Shown: positions 49,656-58,617, counted from the stretch's first letter. The stretch is DNA of 64,000 bases from Lachnospiraceae bacterium (GCA_900768755.1 CAAGDV010000036.1:1-64000); one strand, 5' to 3'. Program-made: numbers and translations. The notes: a model not told the origin generated them from the sequence alone.

Positions 49656-50387
49656 ATGCAGTATGAGATGGAAGAACTGGTGCCGATTGTTGCCGGACTC
49701 GCCGGAAATTACGTTTCAAAAGAGAGCACCTCAATAACCTATGAACGGGCGGAAAAACTTATGGAGGCGGTGATATACTGTATCAACGAGGCCGGGCAGG
49801 AAGAGTCTTTTTTACCGGTATCAGAGAAAAAAATACCGCCGAAGGAAATGTATGTGATAGGCGCAAAGTGTGTCGAAGAGAAGACCAAAAAAGCCCTGAA
49901 ACTGTACAACTGTATTATGTTGAATTTTCAAAGCTTTGGCAACAGATGCCTGTATGATACAATGATAAAGGGGATGCCGGAGTTTTTTAAATGGTACGAT
50001 TGCGTATATGAGCCCCAGAATACTATCCTTACGCTGGATTATCCGATACTTACTGATATTTCGCAACACACGGGGATTGACGCGGTGTATGAGTATCTGA
50101 AATGCATCCGGCTGGAACAGAGATTTCTTAGCGGATTTTCGCTGGAATATGTGACTCGTATACTCGAAGAATATGACAGAAATTACGAGCTGATAATCGA
50201 GAATATATGTGAAATTGTGCTTTCGTATGTGTATGTGCACAGCCGGACTGACAGTAAGCAGGGTGCCTGCGATGTCAGTTCATTTGTGGATGAGATTGTC
50301 AAAAAATATTACGAAAACGACCGGGAACTGTCACAATACCTTCACCCGGCGGCGGAGAATATTTTGGTGCGGCTAAAGGTTAGATGA
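49656..50387 (+). CDS. DUF6179-family protein
   Basis: A 243-residue soluble, helical protein with LVPIVAGLAGNYVSKESTS, MIKGMPEFFKWYD and TILTLDYPILTDISQ, as I recall for DUF6179. Function is unknown, and no catalytic motif is seen. GGGAGG overlaps the stop of the DUF6323 gene, so the pair is translationally coupled. Its own stop overlaps (ATGA) the start of a 26-codon zinc-ribbon-like frame. Confidence 0.72.
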   Translation: MQYEMEELVPIVAGLAGNYVSKESTSITYERAEKLMEAVIYCINEAGQEESFLPVSEKKIPPKEMYVIGAKCVEEKTKKALKLYNCIMLNFQSFGNRCLYDTMIKGMPEFFKWYDCVYEPQNTILTLDYPILTDISQHTGIDAVYEYLKCIRLEQRFLSGFSLEYVTRILEEYDRNYELIIENICEIVLSYVYVHSRTDSKQGACDVSSFVDEIVKKYYENDRELSQYLHPAAENILVRLKVR

Positions 50388-50464
50388 AATTCTGCATGCG
50401 CTGTGGAAAGCCGTTTCATCAGATGAGTAGCAGCAGCCAAATGATTAAAAGATGCGCAGGATAA
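50384..50464 (+). CDS. 26-residue zinc-ribbon-like small ORF
   Basis: ATG 50384 overlaps the DUF6179 stop as ATGA. The product begins MKFCMRCGKPFHQM, which looks like the first half (CxxC) of a zinc ribbon, and then ends after a Ser run. The 3' part overlaps the convergent TraX-like gene. It could be a real small protein, or the truncated remnant of a larger zinc-ribbon gene. Confidence 0.4.
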   Translation: MKFCMRCGKPFHQMSSSSQMIKRCAG

Positions 50465-51123
50465 AAGACATAGAAGAACCATTTGTTAATCGGGCGGACG
50501 CTCCCCGAAGAACCGTTATACAAAAAAATGACGGGAACAAAGAGGAACATACCAAGCTGCCAGAGCTCGGCATACCAATTACCGTCAGCGTCCAGATGAT
50601 AACCTATGAGCAGAGCATTCATGCACAGTACGGTAATGATGTATCCGATTGTCTTGGCACGCTTATCCGCGTAGTTGAGATAGAAGATGAGTACCGTTAT
50701 CGGACCGAAAAACCCCCAGTCGCACCAGAGTGATGCGATTATTATCGCAACAATTACAGCGACGCGAAGAAAGCCCGGCCGCATTTTTGTGTACGCGCAC
50801 AGCATCAAAAAGGACAGAAACAGCATGATAATCATGTTAAAATCTGCCGCAAGCAGACTGTGATGCAGGGCGAGCGAATAAGGCAACTGCGATATCAGTC
50901 CGAACAACAGAAGTCTTTTGCCGTATTGTACCCTTGAGGATGTGTGGATAAAGCCCTCAACCAGAAAAAAACACATGGCGGGAGCGCAGAAGCGCCCGAT
51001 TGTGCGGCAGACAGCATAGATTATGGTGCCTGCCGGCAGAAAAAACATGGCGATATGGTCAATGAGCATTGCCGATACGGCAATGTATTTGAGGGTTGTC
51101 CTGTTAAAAATTCTGTCTTTCAT
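50419..51123 (-). CDS. TraX-family membrane protein
   Basis: A 234-residue protein with about 7-8 transmembrane helices. The N-terminus reads TLKYIAVSAMLIDHIAMFF, the hallmark of the TraX family (PF05857), and the end has FFYVFYPAHLLIIW. F-plasmid TraX acetylates pilin, but chromosomal Firmicute members are uncharacterised and probably acyltransferase-related. It is last of the minus-strand nrd/dut group, 35 nt after dut. No strong ribosome binding site precedes ATG 51123. Confidence 0.85.
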   Translation of the reverse strand: MKDRIFNRTTLKYIAVSAMLIDHIAMFFLPAGTIIYAVCRTIGRFCAPAMCFFLVEGFIHTSSRVQYGKRLLLFGLISQLPYSLALHHSLLAADFNMIIMLFLSFLMLCAYTKMRPGFLRVAVIVAIIIASLWCDWGFFGPITVLIFYLNYADKRAKTIGYIITVLCMNALLIGYHLDADGNWYAELWQLGMFLFVPVIFLYNGSSGSVRPINKWFFYVFYPAHLLIIWLLLLI

Positions 51124-51158
51124 ATACGTGTCTGTTCCTGACCGTGGTATTGAGTAAA

Positions 51159-51599
51159 TCAGTATCCCGAACTTCCAAAGCCTCCGACGCCTCTTACCGT
51201 GTCGCTCAACTCATCCGTGACACAAAAATCAGCCGTCAGATACGGTGTGATTACAAGCTGGGCCATACGCTCACCGGGTTCAATACGCTGTGGTTCATCC
51301 GAATGATTGTGAAGAGCAACCATGAATTCTCCGCGGTAATCAGGGTCTACAACACCGACTTTGTTCGCGGGAGCGAGATGCCTTTTGGAAGCCATTCCGC
51401 TTCGCGGATAGATCAATCCCGCATAGCCTTCGGGAATCTCCATTGCCAGTCCGGTATGAATCATAACCGTGCTGTGAGGCTCTATTACAATTGGCTCATC
51501 CATGCATGCATACAAGTCCGCACCGGCTGCATACTCTGAACCGTAGGTAGGGATTATTGCTTTTTCTTTAAGTTTTTTGACGTTGATTGGTATTCTCAT
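51159..51599 (-). CDS. dut: dUTP diphosphatase
   Basis: A 146-residue trimeric dUTPase that hydrolyses dUTP to dUMP, keeping uracil out of DNA and feeding thymidylate synthesis. All five motifs are recognisable: AGADLYA, PRSGMA, GVVDPDYRGE, GERMAQLV and the C-terminal RGVGGFGSSG. GGAGG lies 6 nt before ATG 51599. It is 24 nt downstream of nrdG and consistent with a deoxynucleotide-supply operon. Confidence 0.97.
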   Translation of the reverse strand: MRIPINVKKLKEKAIIPTYGSEYAAGADLYACMDEPIVIEPHSTVMIHTGLAMEIPEGYAGLIYPRSGMASKRHLAPANKVGVVDPDYRGEFMVALHNHSDEPQRIEPGERMAQLVITPYLTADFCVTDELSDTVRGVGGFGSSGY

Positions 51600-51623
51600 A
51601 TTTTACCTCCGAAATGTAAAATT

Positions 51624-52178
51624 CTATACTGACGGGTAGACATATTTCGGCTCCTGCGGCTCCCAGAACACAAGAGAATCCGACTCCATTGATTCTTTTA
51701 CAAGAATTGCGCGCTGGTTGTTTGAACCGCGAAAATATGCACTGAGGTCTTTTAATTCTTCGACAAACGGACCATCCATAATAACGTCCACATACGAGAG
51801 TATCTCGCGTGTGTACGGGAGCGAATTAACCATAGAACCCAGAATGTCGCGGTCAAACAGGTAACCGGTGTATATCCATATGCTCTTGGTGTCGCCGAAA
51901 ACCTCGCGGACGCGTCTTAACAGGGGAAGAATTCCCGGCTGATTGCGCGGATCCATCGGCTCACCGCCGAGAATGGTGAGACCGCATATATGAGAGGGCG
52001 CAAGCTCCTTAATGATGTATTCGGTCTGCTCGTCCGTGTAAGGGTTGCCGTATTCAAAATCCCATGCTTCTTCGTTGAAGCAGCCTTTACATTTGTGTGT
52101 GCATCCGCTGACAAAGAGGGAAACCCTTATTCCCGGACCATTGGCAGCATCAAATCTTTTTATATCCGCATAATTCAT
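51624..52178 (-). CDS. nrdG: Anaerobic ribonucleotide reductase activating enzyme
   Basis: A 184-residue radical SAM enzyme that generates the glycyl radical on NrdD. The cluster motif is C26-x3-C30-x2-C33 in GCTHKCKGCFN, followed by TILGGEPM. Length is typical of NrdG. AGGAG lies about 10 nt before ATG 52178. It is separated from nrdD by 206 nt containing a terminator and its own promoter, so nrdG and dut can be expressed apart from nrdD. Confidence 0.97.
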   Translation of the reverse strand: MNYADIKRFDAANGPGIRVSLFVSGCTHKCKGCFNEEAWDFEYGNPYTDEQTEYIIKELAPSHICGLTILGGEPMDPRNQPGILPLLRRVREVFGDTKSIWIYTGYLFDRDILGSMVNSLPYTREILSYVDVIMDGPFVEELKDLSAYFRGSNNQRAILVKESMESDSLVFWEPQEPKYVYPSV

Positions 52179-52216
52179 AAAATCTACACTCCTGCTAAGA
52201 TAGTATCAACAATATT

Positions 52217-52245
52217 ATTATATTACACAGGCAGACGGTATTCAA
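52217..52245 (-). promoter_or_regulatory. nrdG promoter
   Basis: On the minus strand, TTGAAT (52240-52245) and consensus TATAAT (52217-52222) are separated by 17 bp, 39 nt upstream of ATG 52178. No clear NrdR box overlaps it. Confidence 0.77.
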
Positions 52246-52320
52246 GGAAAAGGTGAAGGTGGGATAATGTGGATTATGGATTTCCTCAAGTTCCGAATTC
52301 CAATAATCCGGGTATATATC

Positions 52321-52354
52321 AAAAAAGCGAGCAGGTGTCAGCCGGCTCGCTTTT
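52321..52354 (-). terminator. Terminator after nrdD
   Basis: AAAAGCGAGC/GCTCGCTTTT with a 12-nt loop lies 31 nt past the nrdD stop; read on the minus strand it ends in a T6 run. It partially isolates nrdD from nrdG. Confidence 0.88.
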
Positions 52355-52384
52355 CTGAAAATATTGCCTGAAACTCTGAATAAC

Positions 52385-54511
52385 TCAGATATGAAGCACT
52401 CTTGAATTAATCTCCTTTGTCTTTCCTACATTCCAGAAGTTCTCACCCAGATATCCGCAGGTTCGGCGGGTAACATTCATCTTGTTGTGGTCCTTGTTAT
52501 GGCATTGAGGACATTCCCACTCAAGGTTCTCGTTGATGATAATCTCACCATCGTAACCGCATACCTGACAGTAGTCGGATTTGGTGTTAAACTCCGCATA
52601 CTGAATATTGTCATAGATATATTTTACCAGTTCCTCAAGCGCGGGGAGATTGTGTCTTAAGTTAGGAATCTCCACATATGAGATGGCACCGCCGCTTGAA
52701 ATAGTCTGGAACTGACTTTCAAAATCAAATTTGGCAAACGCGTCTATCGTCTCACGCACGTCAACGTGGTATGAGTTGGTGTAATATCCTTTGTCGGTGA
52801 TGTCAGGAATGCTGCCGTATTTCTTTTTGTCAATCTCTGCAAAACGGTAGCAGAGCGATTCGGCAGGTGTTCCGTAGAGACCGAAACCGATGCCGGTGTT
52901 GCGCTTCCAGGTGTCGCATGCCTCACGGAGACGTTTCATAACCTTGAGGGCAAATTCAGTACCCTTGGGGTCGGTGTGGCTTACGCCGGTCATGAGTTTG
53001 GTTACCTCATAAAGGCCGATGTATCCGAGTGAAATTGTTGAGTATCCGCCGTGAAGGAGACTGTCAATCGTCTGACCGGGCTCAAGGCGCGCAATCGCAC
53101 CGTACTGCCAGTGAATCGGGCTCACATCGGAGAGAGTGCCCTCCAAAGAGCGGTGTCTGCACATAAGTGCTTCAAAACAAAGTGAAAGGCGTTCCTCCAT
53201 GAGTTCCCAGAAAAGCTCCTCATTGCCCTGTGCAATAATTCCAATCTGGGGAAGGTTGATACTTACAACGCCCTGGTTAAAACGGCCTTCCCATTTGTAC
53301 TCACCGTTCTCATCCTTCCATGGACTTAAGAATGAACGGCAGCCCATGCAACTGAACACCTCACCCTCGTAGTTCTCGCGCATCTTTTTGGCTGAGATGT
53401 AGTCAGGGTACATTCTCTTTGATGAGCATTCTACGGCGAGCTTTGTGAGATAATCGTATTTGCCGCCCTTTAAGCAGTTGTGTTCGTCAAGCACATATAT
53501 GAGTTTAGGGAAAGCAGGCGTAACGTAAACACCTTTTTTGTTCTTGATTCCCTGAATACGCTGTTTAAGAATCTCCTCAATGATGAGCGCAACCTCGTCG
53601 ATATACGGGTCATCCTCCCGAAGATTCAGAAAGAGGGTTACAAAAGGTGACTGACCGTTGGTGGTCATCAAAGTATTAATCTGGTACTGTATGGTCTGAA
53701 CACCGGCTTTAAGTTCATCGCGCATGCGGTCGTCAGCAAGCTTCTCTATTGCTTCGTCAGACACGGTGTCGCCGAAAAGCTCCTTGTAATGCTTGAGGTA
53801 TTTTTCCTTGGTGTAGCGCAAATATTTGCCGAGGTGGCGGATGTCAACGGACTGGCCGCCGTACTGGCTGCTCGCCACAGCCGCAATAATCTGTGTTACG
53901 ACGGTGCAGGCAACCTGAAAACTCTTGGGGCTCTCAATCATTTTGCCGTTCATGACGGTTCCGTTCTCAAGCATGTCCTTTATGTTAATGAGACAGCAGT
54001 TAAAAATTGACTGTACAAAATAATCCGCATCATGGAAGTGCAGAACACCCTCCTCGTGAGCCTTGGAAATCTTCTCGGGGAGAAGAAGCCTCTTTGTAAG
54101 GTCGCGTGATACTTCGCCTGCGATGAGGTCGCGCTGCGTGGACGCAACGGCGGCATTCTTGTTGGAATTCTCCTCCATTGCATATTTGTTGGTCTGCTGG
54201 ATTAGTCCCAGAATTGACTCATCTGTTGTGTTGGACTTTCTGACCATCTCACGCTGATAGCGGTAGATGATGTATGTCTTGGCAAGAACAAACTTGCGCT
54301 CCGCCATAAGCTTCTGCTCAATAATATCCTGAATCTCCTCAACCTGAAGTGTGCTTGCTCCAAGCTTCTCGATGGAAGCAACAATTCCGTGTATCTTCTC
54401 ATCTGAAATACGCTCTACCAACGGCACCTCGTCATTCGCCTTCTGTATGGCAATGATGATTTTGTTGCGGTCATATGCGACTTCCCTGCCGTCTCTTTTG
54501 ATAACTTTCAT
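52385..54511 (-). CDS. nrdD: Anaerobic ribonucleoside-triphosphate reductase
   Basis: A 708-residue class III reductase making dNTPs under anoxia with formate as reductant. The N-terminal ATP-cone (residues ~1-90) gives allosteric control. The active-site thiyl Cys region is FSCMGCRSFLS. A zinc site is formed by CQVCGYDG and ECPQCHN, and the radical glycine is G686 in RTCGYLG. Length is typical. GGGAGG lies 9 nt before ATG 54511. Three NrdR-box-like sites lie upstream, two of them over the promoter. Confidence 0.98.
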   Translation of the reverse strand: MKVIKRDGREVAYDRNKIIIAIQKANDEVPLVERISDEKIHGIVASIEKLGASTLQVEEIQDIIEQKLMAERKFVLAKTYIIYRYQREMVRKSNTTDESILGLIQQTNKYAMEENSNKNAAVASTQRDLIAGEVSRDLTKRLLLPEKISKAHEEGVLHFHDADYFVQSIFNCCLINIKDMLENGTVMNGKMIESPKSFQVACTVVTQIIAAVASSQYGGQSVDIRHLGKYLRYTKEKYLKHYKELFGDTVSDEAIEKLADDRMRDELKAGVQTIQYQINTLMTTNGQSPFVTLFLNLREDDPYIDEVALIIEEILKQRIQGIKNKKGVYVTPAFPKLIYVLDEHNCLKGGKYDYLTKLAVECSSKRMYPDYISAKKMRENYEGEVFSCMGCRSFLSPWKDENGEYKWEGRFNQGVVSINLPQIGIIAQGNEELFWELMEERLSLCFEALMCRHRSLEGTLSDVSPIHWQYGAIARLEPGQTIDSLLHGGYSTISLGYIGLYEVTKLMTGVSHTDPKGTEFALKVMKRLREACDTWKRNTGIGFGLYGTPAESLCYRFAEIDKKKYGSIPDITDKGYYTNSYHVDVRETIDAFAKFDFESQFQTISSGGAISYVEIPNLRHNLPALEELVKYIYDNIQYAEFNTKSDYCQVCGYDGEIIINENLEWECPQCHNKDHNKMNVTRRTCGYLGENFWNVGKTKEINSRVLHI

Positions 54512-54556
54512 TAACTTATCCTCCCAATACTTTGCCGGTATCCGACTACATTGGAC

Positions 54557-54585
54557 ATTATAGCACTATATATTGTGGTTGTCCA
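54557..54585 (-). promoter_or_regulatory. nrdD promoter
   Basis: On the minus strand, TGGACA (54580-54585) and consensus TATAAT (54557-54562) are separated by 17 bp, with a leader of about 40 nt. NrdR-like box 1 occupies the spacer and box 2 covers part of the -35. Confidence 0.82.
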
Positions 54586-54629
54586 CTAGATATTGTGAAA
54601 AAAATAAAAAAATCCACAAGATATTGTAT
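54563..54629. promoter_or_regulatory. Three NrdR-box-like sites upstream of nrdD
   Basis: Sites resembling the ACACWATATATWGTGT consensus: GCACTATATATTGTGG (54563-54578), CCACTAGATATTGTGA (54583-54598) and CCACAAGATATTGTAT (54614-54629). Start-to-start distances are 20 and 31 bp, two and three helical turns. Boxes 1 and 2 cover the nrdD promoter, so NrdR should repress nrdD. The nrdR gene is not in the window. Confidence 0.8.
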
Positions 54630-54643
54630 AAATATTTATGCAA

Positions 54644-54672
54644 TTGACCGTGCGCGCACATTGTGATACTAT
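54644..54672 (+). promoter_or_regulatory. Promoter of the VTC-domain gene
   Basis: TTGACC (54644-54649) and TACTAT (54667-54672) are separated by 17 bp. It lies just beyond NrdR-like box 3, in the divergent region with nrdD. Confidence 0.65.
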
Positions 54673-54764
54673 ATATCTGCACGATTTTTTCAAGGTTTTT
54701 TCATATTCTTGACACATTACCGGAGTACTATTCAGATATAAAGAATGACAGGCAGGATGATTGG

Positions 54765-55556
54765 ATGGCAATCGAGATTTTCAATCGCAAAGAAATTAAA
54801 TACATGTTGGACGATGTCACCTACAACCGCTTTATCAGCCGTCTTGAGGAGTATATGGTACCGGATTCATACAGCATGGAGGGCGGCTTTTACAGTATCT
54901 GCAACATATATTATGATACCGCGGATGATTTGTTGATAAGGCGCTCCATTCAGAAACCGGTGTACAAGGAGAAACTGAGACTGCGCTCTTACGGTGTCCC
55001 GGACGGTGACAGTACGGCTTTTGTGGAGATTAAGAAGAAGTATAAGGGCATTGTCAACAAACGCCGTGTCAAGATGACGCTCAATGAGGCCGAGGAGTAT
55101 CTTAACAACGGTACATGGCCCAAGAGGGAGAAGCTTAACGCGCAGATTATGCGTGAGCTCGATTTTATGAGAGAACGGTATGAGCTGCTTCCGAAGGTTT
55201 ATCTGTCGTATGACCGCCGGGCGTATTTTGACAGGAATGACAGCGATTTTCGGGTTACCTTTGACACCAACATAAGGGCCAGAAGGGAAGATTTGGACCT
55301 TAGAAAAGGCTCTTACGGAACCTCGCTTATTGCCGACGGCTACAGACTTATGGAAGTTAAGATTTCGGGTGCGACACCGACATGGTTTACATCATTACTG
55401 TCAGAATTTAAGATATATCCTGTTTCTTTTTCAAAATACGGAACGGAATACAGGCGGTATATCAGCGACACATTTTATAAAGGAGATAATACAATATGTT
55501 TGAATCAATCATCAGTTCAAATGAGACCGCAATTACAACCGGCTCGGCAATGTTAA
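54765..55556 (+). CDS. VTC-domain polyphosphate polymerase-like protein
   Basis: A 263-residue VTC-fold (PF09359) protein. In yeast the VTC tunnel domain makes polyphosphate from ATP, and bacterial members pair with DUF4956. The basic tunnel strands and acidic metal ligands are recognisable: RKEIKYML, ICNIYYDT, KLRLRSYG, AFVEIKKKYKGIVNKRR, YLSYDRRAYF and LMEVKISG. ATG 54765 has AGGAT about 8 nt upstream. Its last 61 nt overlap the next gene, so the final ~20 residues (from about GDNTICL) may be a non-conserved tail. Activity is inferred. Confidence 0.87.
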   Translation: MAIEIFNRKEIKYMLDDVTYNRFISRLEEYMVPDSYSMEGGFYSICNIYYDTADDLLIRRSIQKPVYKEKLRLRSYGVPDGDSTAFVEIKKKYKGIVNKRRVKMTLNEAEEYLNNGTWPKREKLNAQIMRELDFMRERYELLPKVYLSYDRRAYFDRNDSDFRVTFDTNIRARREDLDLRKGSYGTSLIADGYRLMEVKISGATPTWFTSLLSEFKIYPVSFSKYGTEYRRYISDTFYKGDNTICLNQSSVQMRPQLQPARQC

Positions 55557-56182
55557 TCATCGCAGGGGCGATATTGCTGGGGCTTATCGTGTCGGTATGT
55601 TACATACTAACCCAGAAGAGGAATACATATTCCAAGGATTTTGTTGTTGCGGTGGCTATACTCCCGGCAATTGTAAGTATCGTAATAATGCTTGTTGACA
55701 ATTCAGTGGCAAGAGCTTTTTCACTCGCAGGAGCATTCGCGCTGGTGCGTTTTCGTAGTGCACCGGGAAGCGCAAAGGACATTGCAGTGGTATTTCTTAC
55801 CATGGCGGTCGGCCTGGCGTGCGGACTGGGATATCTTTTTTTCGGAGCGGCAGCGGCAGGCATAGTTCTTGTGGTGCTGATTATTCTGAGCAAAACAAGA
55901 TTCGGAGAGTCGAAGACTGCGGACAAAGTTTTAAAGATTACAATACCGGAGGATTTAAATTACTCGGAGCTTTTTGATGATTTGTTTTCAAAATATACGC
56001 TTCACTGTGAACTTTCGAATGTCAGGACAACCAACATGGGCACTCTTTATGAGCTGACATACAATGTCATAATGAAAGACGGAGCAAATGAAAAGGATTT
56101 TATCGACGGCATCCGTTGCCGAAACGGCAATCTCAATATATCACTGGGACTTGTCGCCAACCGCAATACGATGATGCTGTAG
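55496..56182 (+). CDS. DUF4956 membrane protein, VTC partner
   Basis: A 228-residue protein with about four transmembrane helices (residues ~15-140) and a cytoplasmic C-terminal domain of ~85 residues. ARAFSLAGAFALVRFRSAPGSAKDIAVVF is split across the membrane helices and is the family signature, including FRSAPG. DUF4956 is found beside VTC-domain proteins in many bacteria, and is presumed to anchor or channel polyphosphate (inference). AAAGGAG lies 8 nt before ATG 55496, inside the VTC gene. Confidence 0.87.
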   Translation: MFESIISSNETAITTGSAMLIIAGAILLGLIVSVCYILTQKRNTYSKDFVVAVAILPAIVSIVIMLVDNSVARAFSLAGAFALVRFRSAPGSAKDIAVVFLTMAVGLACGLGYLFFGAAAAGIVLVVLIILSKTRFGESKTADKVLKITIPEDLNYSELFDDLFSKYTLHCELSNVRTTNMGTLYELTYNVIMKDGANEKDFIDGIRCRNGNLNISLGLVANRNTMML

Positions 56183-56198
56183 TATTTGGGGAAAAACA

Positions 56199-56618
56199 AT
56201 GCTGGAATTACGGGAAAATGTTTTGGACACAGATACATATCTGTATTTGAGAGAGCAGGTCGGATGGCGTGCTCTTTCTGTGCGTCAGGCGCAAAAAGCA
56301 CTTGATAACGCGCTAATAACGGTGTGCGCATATCTTGACGGTGAGCCTGTGGGCATGGGAAGGGTAGTAGGAGACGGAGCCGTTATATCGTATATTCAGG
56401 ATTTGGTTGTGATACCGGGCGCACAGGGTCGTCACATAGGCGGAAAGATTCTTGACCGGCTTAAGAATTATGTGGAGTCGATAACAGAGCCGCAGACCAG
56501 AATGATGTTATGCTTAATGTGTGCCAAAGGGCGTGAGTCCTTTTATGAGGAGCACGGGTTTATTGCCAGGCCGACGGACAGCCTCGGTCCCGGAATGATA
56601 CAGTACATAGACAGGTAA
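56199..56618 (+). CDS. GNAT-family N-acetyltransferase
   Basis: A 139-residue acetyl-CoA-dependent acyltransferase of unknown substrate. DLVVIPGAQGRHIGGKILD contains the acetyl-CoA pyrophosphate-binding loop, and FYEEHGFIARP the conserved beta-6/alpha-4 end. It lies 16 nt after the DUF4956 gene, likely the last gene of that operon. A terminator follows. Confidence 0.93.
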   Translation: MLELRENVLDTDTYLYLREQVGWRALSVRQAQKALDNALITVCAYLDGEPVGMGRVVGDGAVISYIQDLVVIPGAQGRHIGGKILDRLKNYVESITEPQTRMMLCLMCAKGRESFYEEHGFIARPTDSLGPGMIQYIDR

Positions 56619-56622
56619 AATA

Positions 56623-56650
56623 ACCCGGGAGAATACTGAATCTCCCGGGT
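56623..56650 (+). terminator. Bidirectional-looking terminator
   Basis: A perfect 10-bp stem ACCCGGGAGA/TCTCCCGGGT with an 8-nt loop lies between the GNAT gene and the convergent ABC-F gene. Confidence 0.82.
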
Positions 56651-56727
56651 CATTTTGTGCAATAAGCCGTCATGCAGGAATTTGTGCAGGCACAATTTCT
56701 ATATAACGGCCAACAACATTCCTATTT

Positions 56728-58614
56728 CTATCCAAGCTCTTCCCACTTCGCGTATAGTTCATCCTGTTCCGCACACAGCGCGGCACGCTCGTTTCCGAGT
56801 GCGGCAGCTTTTTCGTGGTTGGTATAATTCTCTTCCAGAGATAATCTGGCGTCTATATCTGCCAGAAGCCCGTCAATTGCCGATATCCTTTCTTCTATGC
56901 GGGCAATTTCATTCTGCTTACGTCTCTGTGATGCCTGTTCCTCCTTCTGGCGGAGTCTTTCATCCTTTGATGCGGACATTTTCTCAACAGGGCCTGATGC
57001 AGCTTCGGAAACCGCGGATTTCTCCAGATAGTAGTCATAATTGCCGATATAATTGGTTACGGCGGATTTCTTTAATTCGAGAATTCTGGTTGCTACCGAA
57101 TTGATAAAATAACGGTCGTGGGATACAAAAAGAATCGTACCCTCGTAACTCAAAAGAGCATTTTCAAGAATCTCCTTGGATTCAATGTCCAGATGATTGG
57201 TGGGCTCATCCAACAGAAGAAAATTGGCATTGCTAAGCATAAGTCTGGCAAGAAGCATTCGCCCGCGCTCGCCTCCGCTGAGGTTTCCGACGAGCTTAAA
57301 AACATCGTCGCCCGTGAAGCAGAAGGCGGCCAGAACATTGCGGATTCTTGTGTTGTTCATGTCCGGATAGCAGTCGGAAATCTCATCAAAAAGAGTCTTG
57401 TTCATATCAAGGACCTGATGCTCCTGGTCGTAGTAGCCTGTGGTCACGTTTGAACCCAGGCGGATATTTCCAAAATCAGCGTCCGCAAGGCCGTTGATTA
57501 TCTTAAGAATTGTTGTTTTGCCGGTACCGTTGGCGCCGATTAGGGCGACTCTTTCACCTCTTTTGATCTCAAAATCCACATTCGAAAAAAGCGTGCGCTC
57601 TCCGAAACTCTTTGAAAGCCCGGACACCGTCAGCACGTCGTTACCGCTTAGCACATCGGGGGTGAGCTTAATTCTCATGGTATCGGAATCGGTTACGGGT
57701 CTGTCAACAATCTCCATTTTGGAAAGGAGCTTTTCCCTGCTCTCGGCGCGTTTTATGGACTTCTCGCGGTTGAAGGATTTGAGTTTGGCAATTACCTCCT
57801 CCTGATGCTTAATCTCGCGCTGATTGTTGTAATACGCCTTAAGCATTGCGTCGCGGACCATTGCGCGTTTCTTGGAATATTCAGAATATGTACCCGAATA
57901 GACCCTGCAGTGTCCCAGGTCGAGCTCAATGATTTTGGTGACTATTTTGTCCAGAAAATACCGGTCGTGGGCTACGATTATTACGCTGCCGGGGTAGGAG
58001 GCAAGGTATGACTCAAGCCATGCAATTGACGGCAGGTCAAGGTGGTTGGTGGGCTCGTCCAAAAGAAGAATGTCGGGAGCGGTCAACAAAAGCTTGGCAA
58101 GCGCCACGCGGGTCTTCTCGCCGCCCGAGAGCATCGAAATTGTCTTTTGGTGGTCGGACTCGGAAAAACCAAGGCCCTTTAATACACCGACAACCTCACT
58201 TCTAAGCGCATAGCCGTTTAGAAGTTCAAACTCGTGATTGGCGGCCGAATAGTCGGACAAAAGCTTTGAAAGCGCTTCGCCCTCGGCATGCTTCATGGAA
58301 AGCTCAAGGCTTCTAAGCTTAACCTCCAGATCAAGAACGGACTGTTTTACCGAAAGAACCTCGTCATAAACGGTACGGTCCGATGATATATCCTGATGCT
58401 GGGCAAGATAGCCTAAAGTGGCGTCCTTTGAGACGGTCACAAAACCCTTGTCAGCCGTAAGCTCGCCGGTTATGATTTTAAGGAGGGTTGATTTGCCGGC
58501 ACCGTTTATTCCCACGATTGCGGCCTTTTCGCCTTCTTCAATGTGGAAGCTTACATCGCAAAGCACGTCATCAACAACAAAAGTTTTACAAACACCATTA
58601 CAATTGAGTATCAT
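56728..58614 (-). CDS. ABC-F family ribosome-associated ATPase
   Basis: A 628-residue soluble protein with two ABC domains and no membrane segment, as in Uup/EttA-type factors that act on stalled or initiating ribosomes. Walker A motifs are GINGAGKST and GANGTGKTT; both halves have SGGE and DEPTNHLD. The ~80-residue linker (P-site tRNA interaction motif) is of housekeeping type. A C-terminal coiled coil extends past residue 540. No feature points specifically to antibiotic resistance. The start is 3 nt after the PNP stop, indicating coupling. Confidence 0.94.
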   Translation of the reverse strand: MILNCNGVCKTFVVDDVLCDVSFHIEEGEKAAIVGINGAGKSTLLKIITGELTADKGFVTVSKDATLGYLAQHQDISSDRTVYDEVLSVKQSVLDLEVKLRSLELSMKHAEGEALSKLLSDYSAANHEFELLNGYALRSEVVGVLKGLGFSESDHQKTISMLSGGEKTRVALAKLLLTAPDILLLDEPTNHLDLPSIAWLESYLASYPGSVIIVAHDRYFLDKIVTKIIELDLGHCRVYSGTYSEYSKKRAMVRDAMLKAYYNNQREIKHQEEVIAKLKSFNREKSIKRAESREKLLSKMEIVDRPVTDSDTMRIKLTPDVLSGNDVLTVSGLSKSFGERTLFSNVDFEIKRGERVALIGANGTGKTTILKIINGLADADFGNIRLGSNVTTGYYDQEHQVLDMNKTLFDEISDCYPDMNNTRIRNVLAAFCFTGDDVFKLVGNLSGGERGRMLLARLMLSNANFLLLDEPTNHLDIESKEILENALLSYEGTILFVSHDRYFINSVATRILELKKSAVTNYIGNYDYYLEKSAVSEAASGPVEKMSASKDERLRQKEEQASQRRKQNEIARIEERISAIDGLLADIDARLSLEENYTNHEKAAALGNERAALCAEQDELYAKWEELG

Positions 58615-58617
58615 AGT

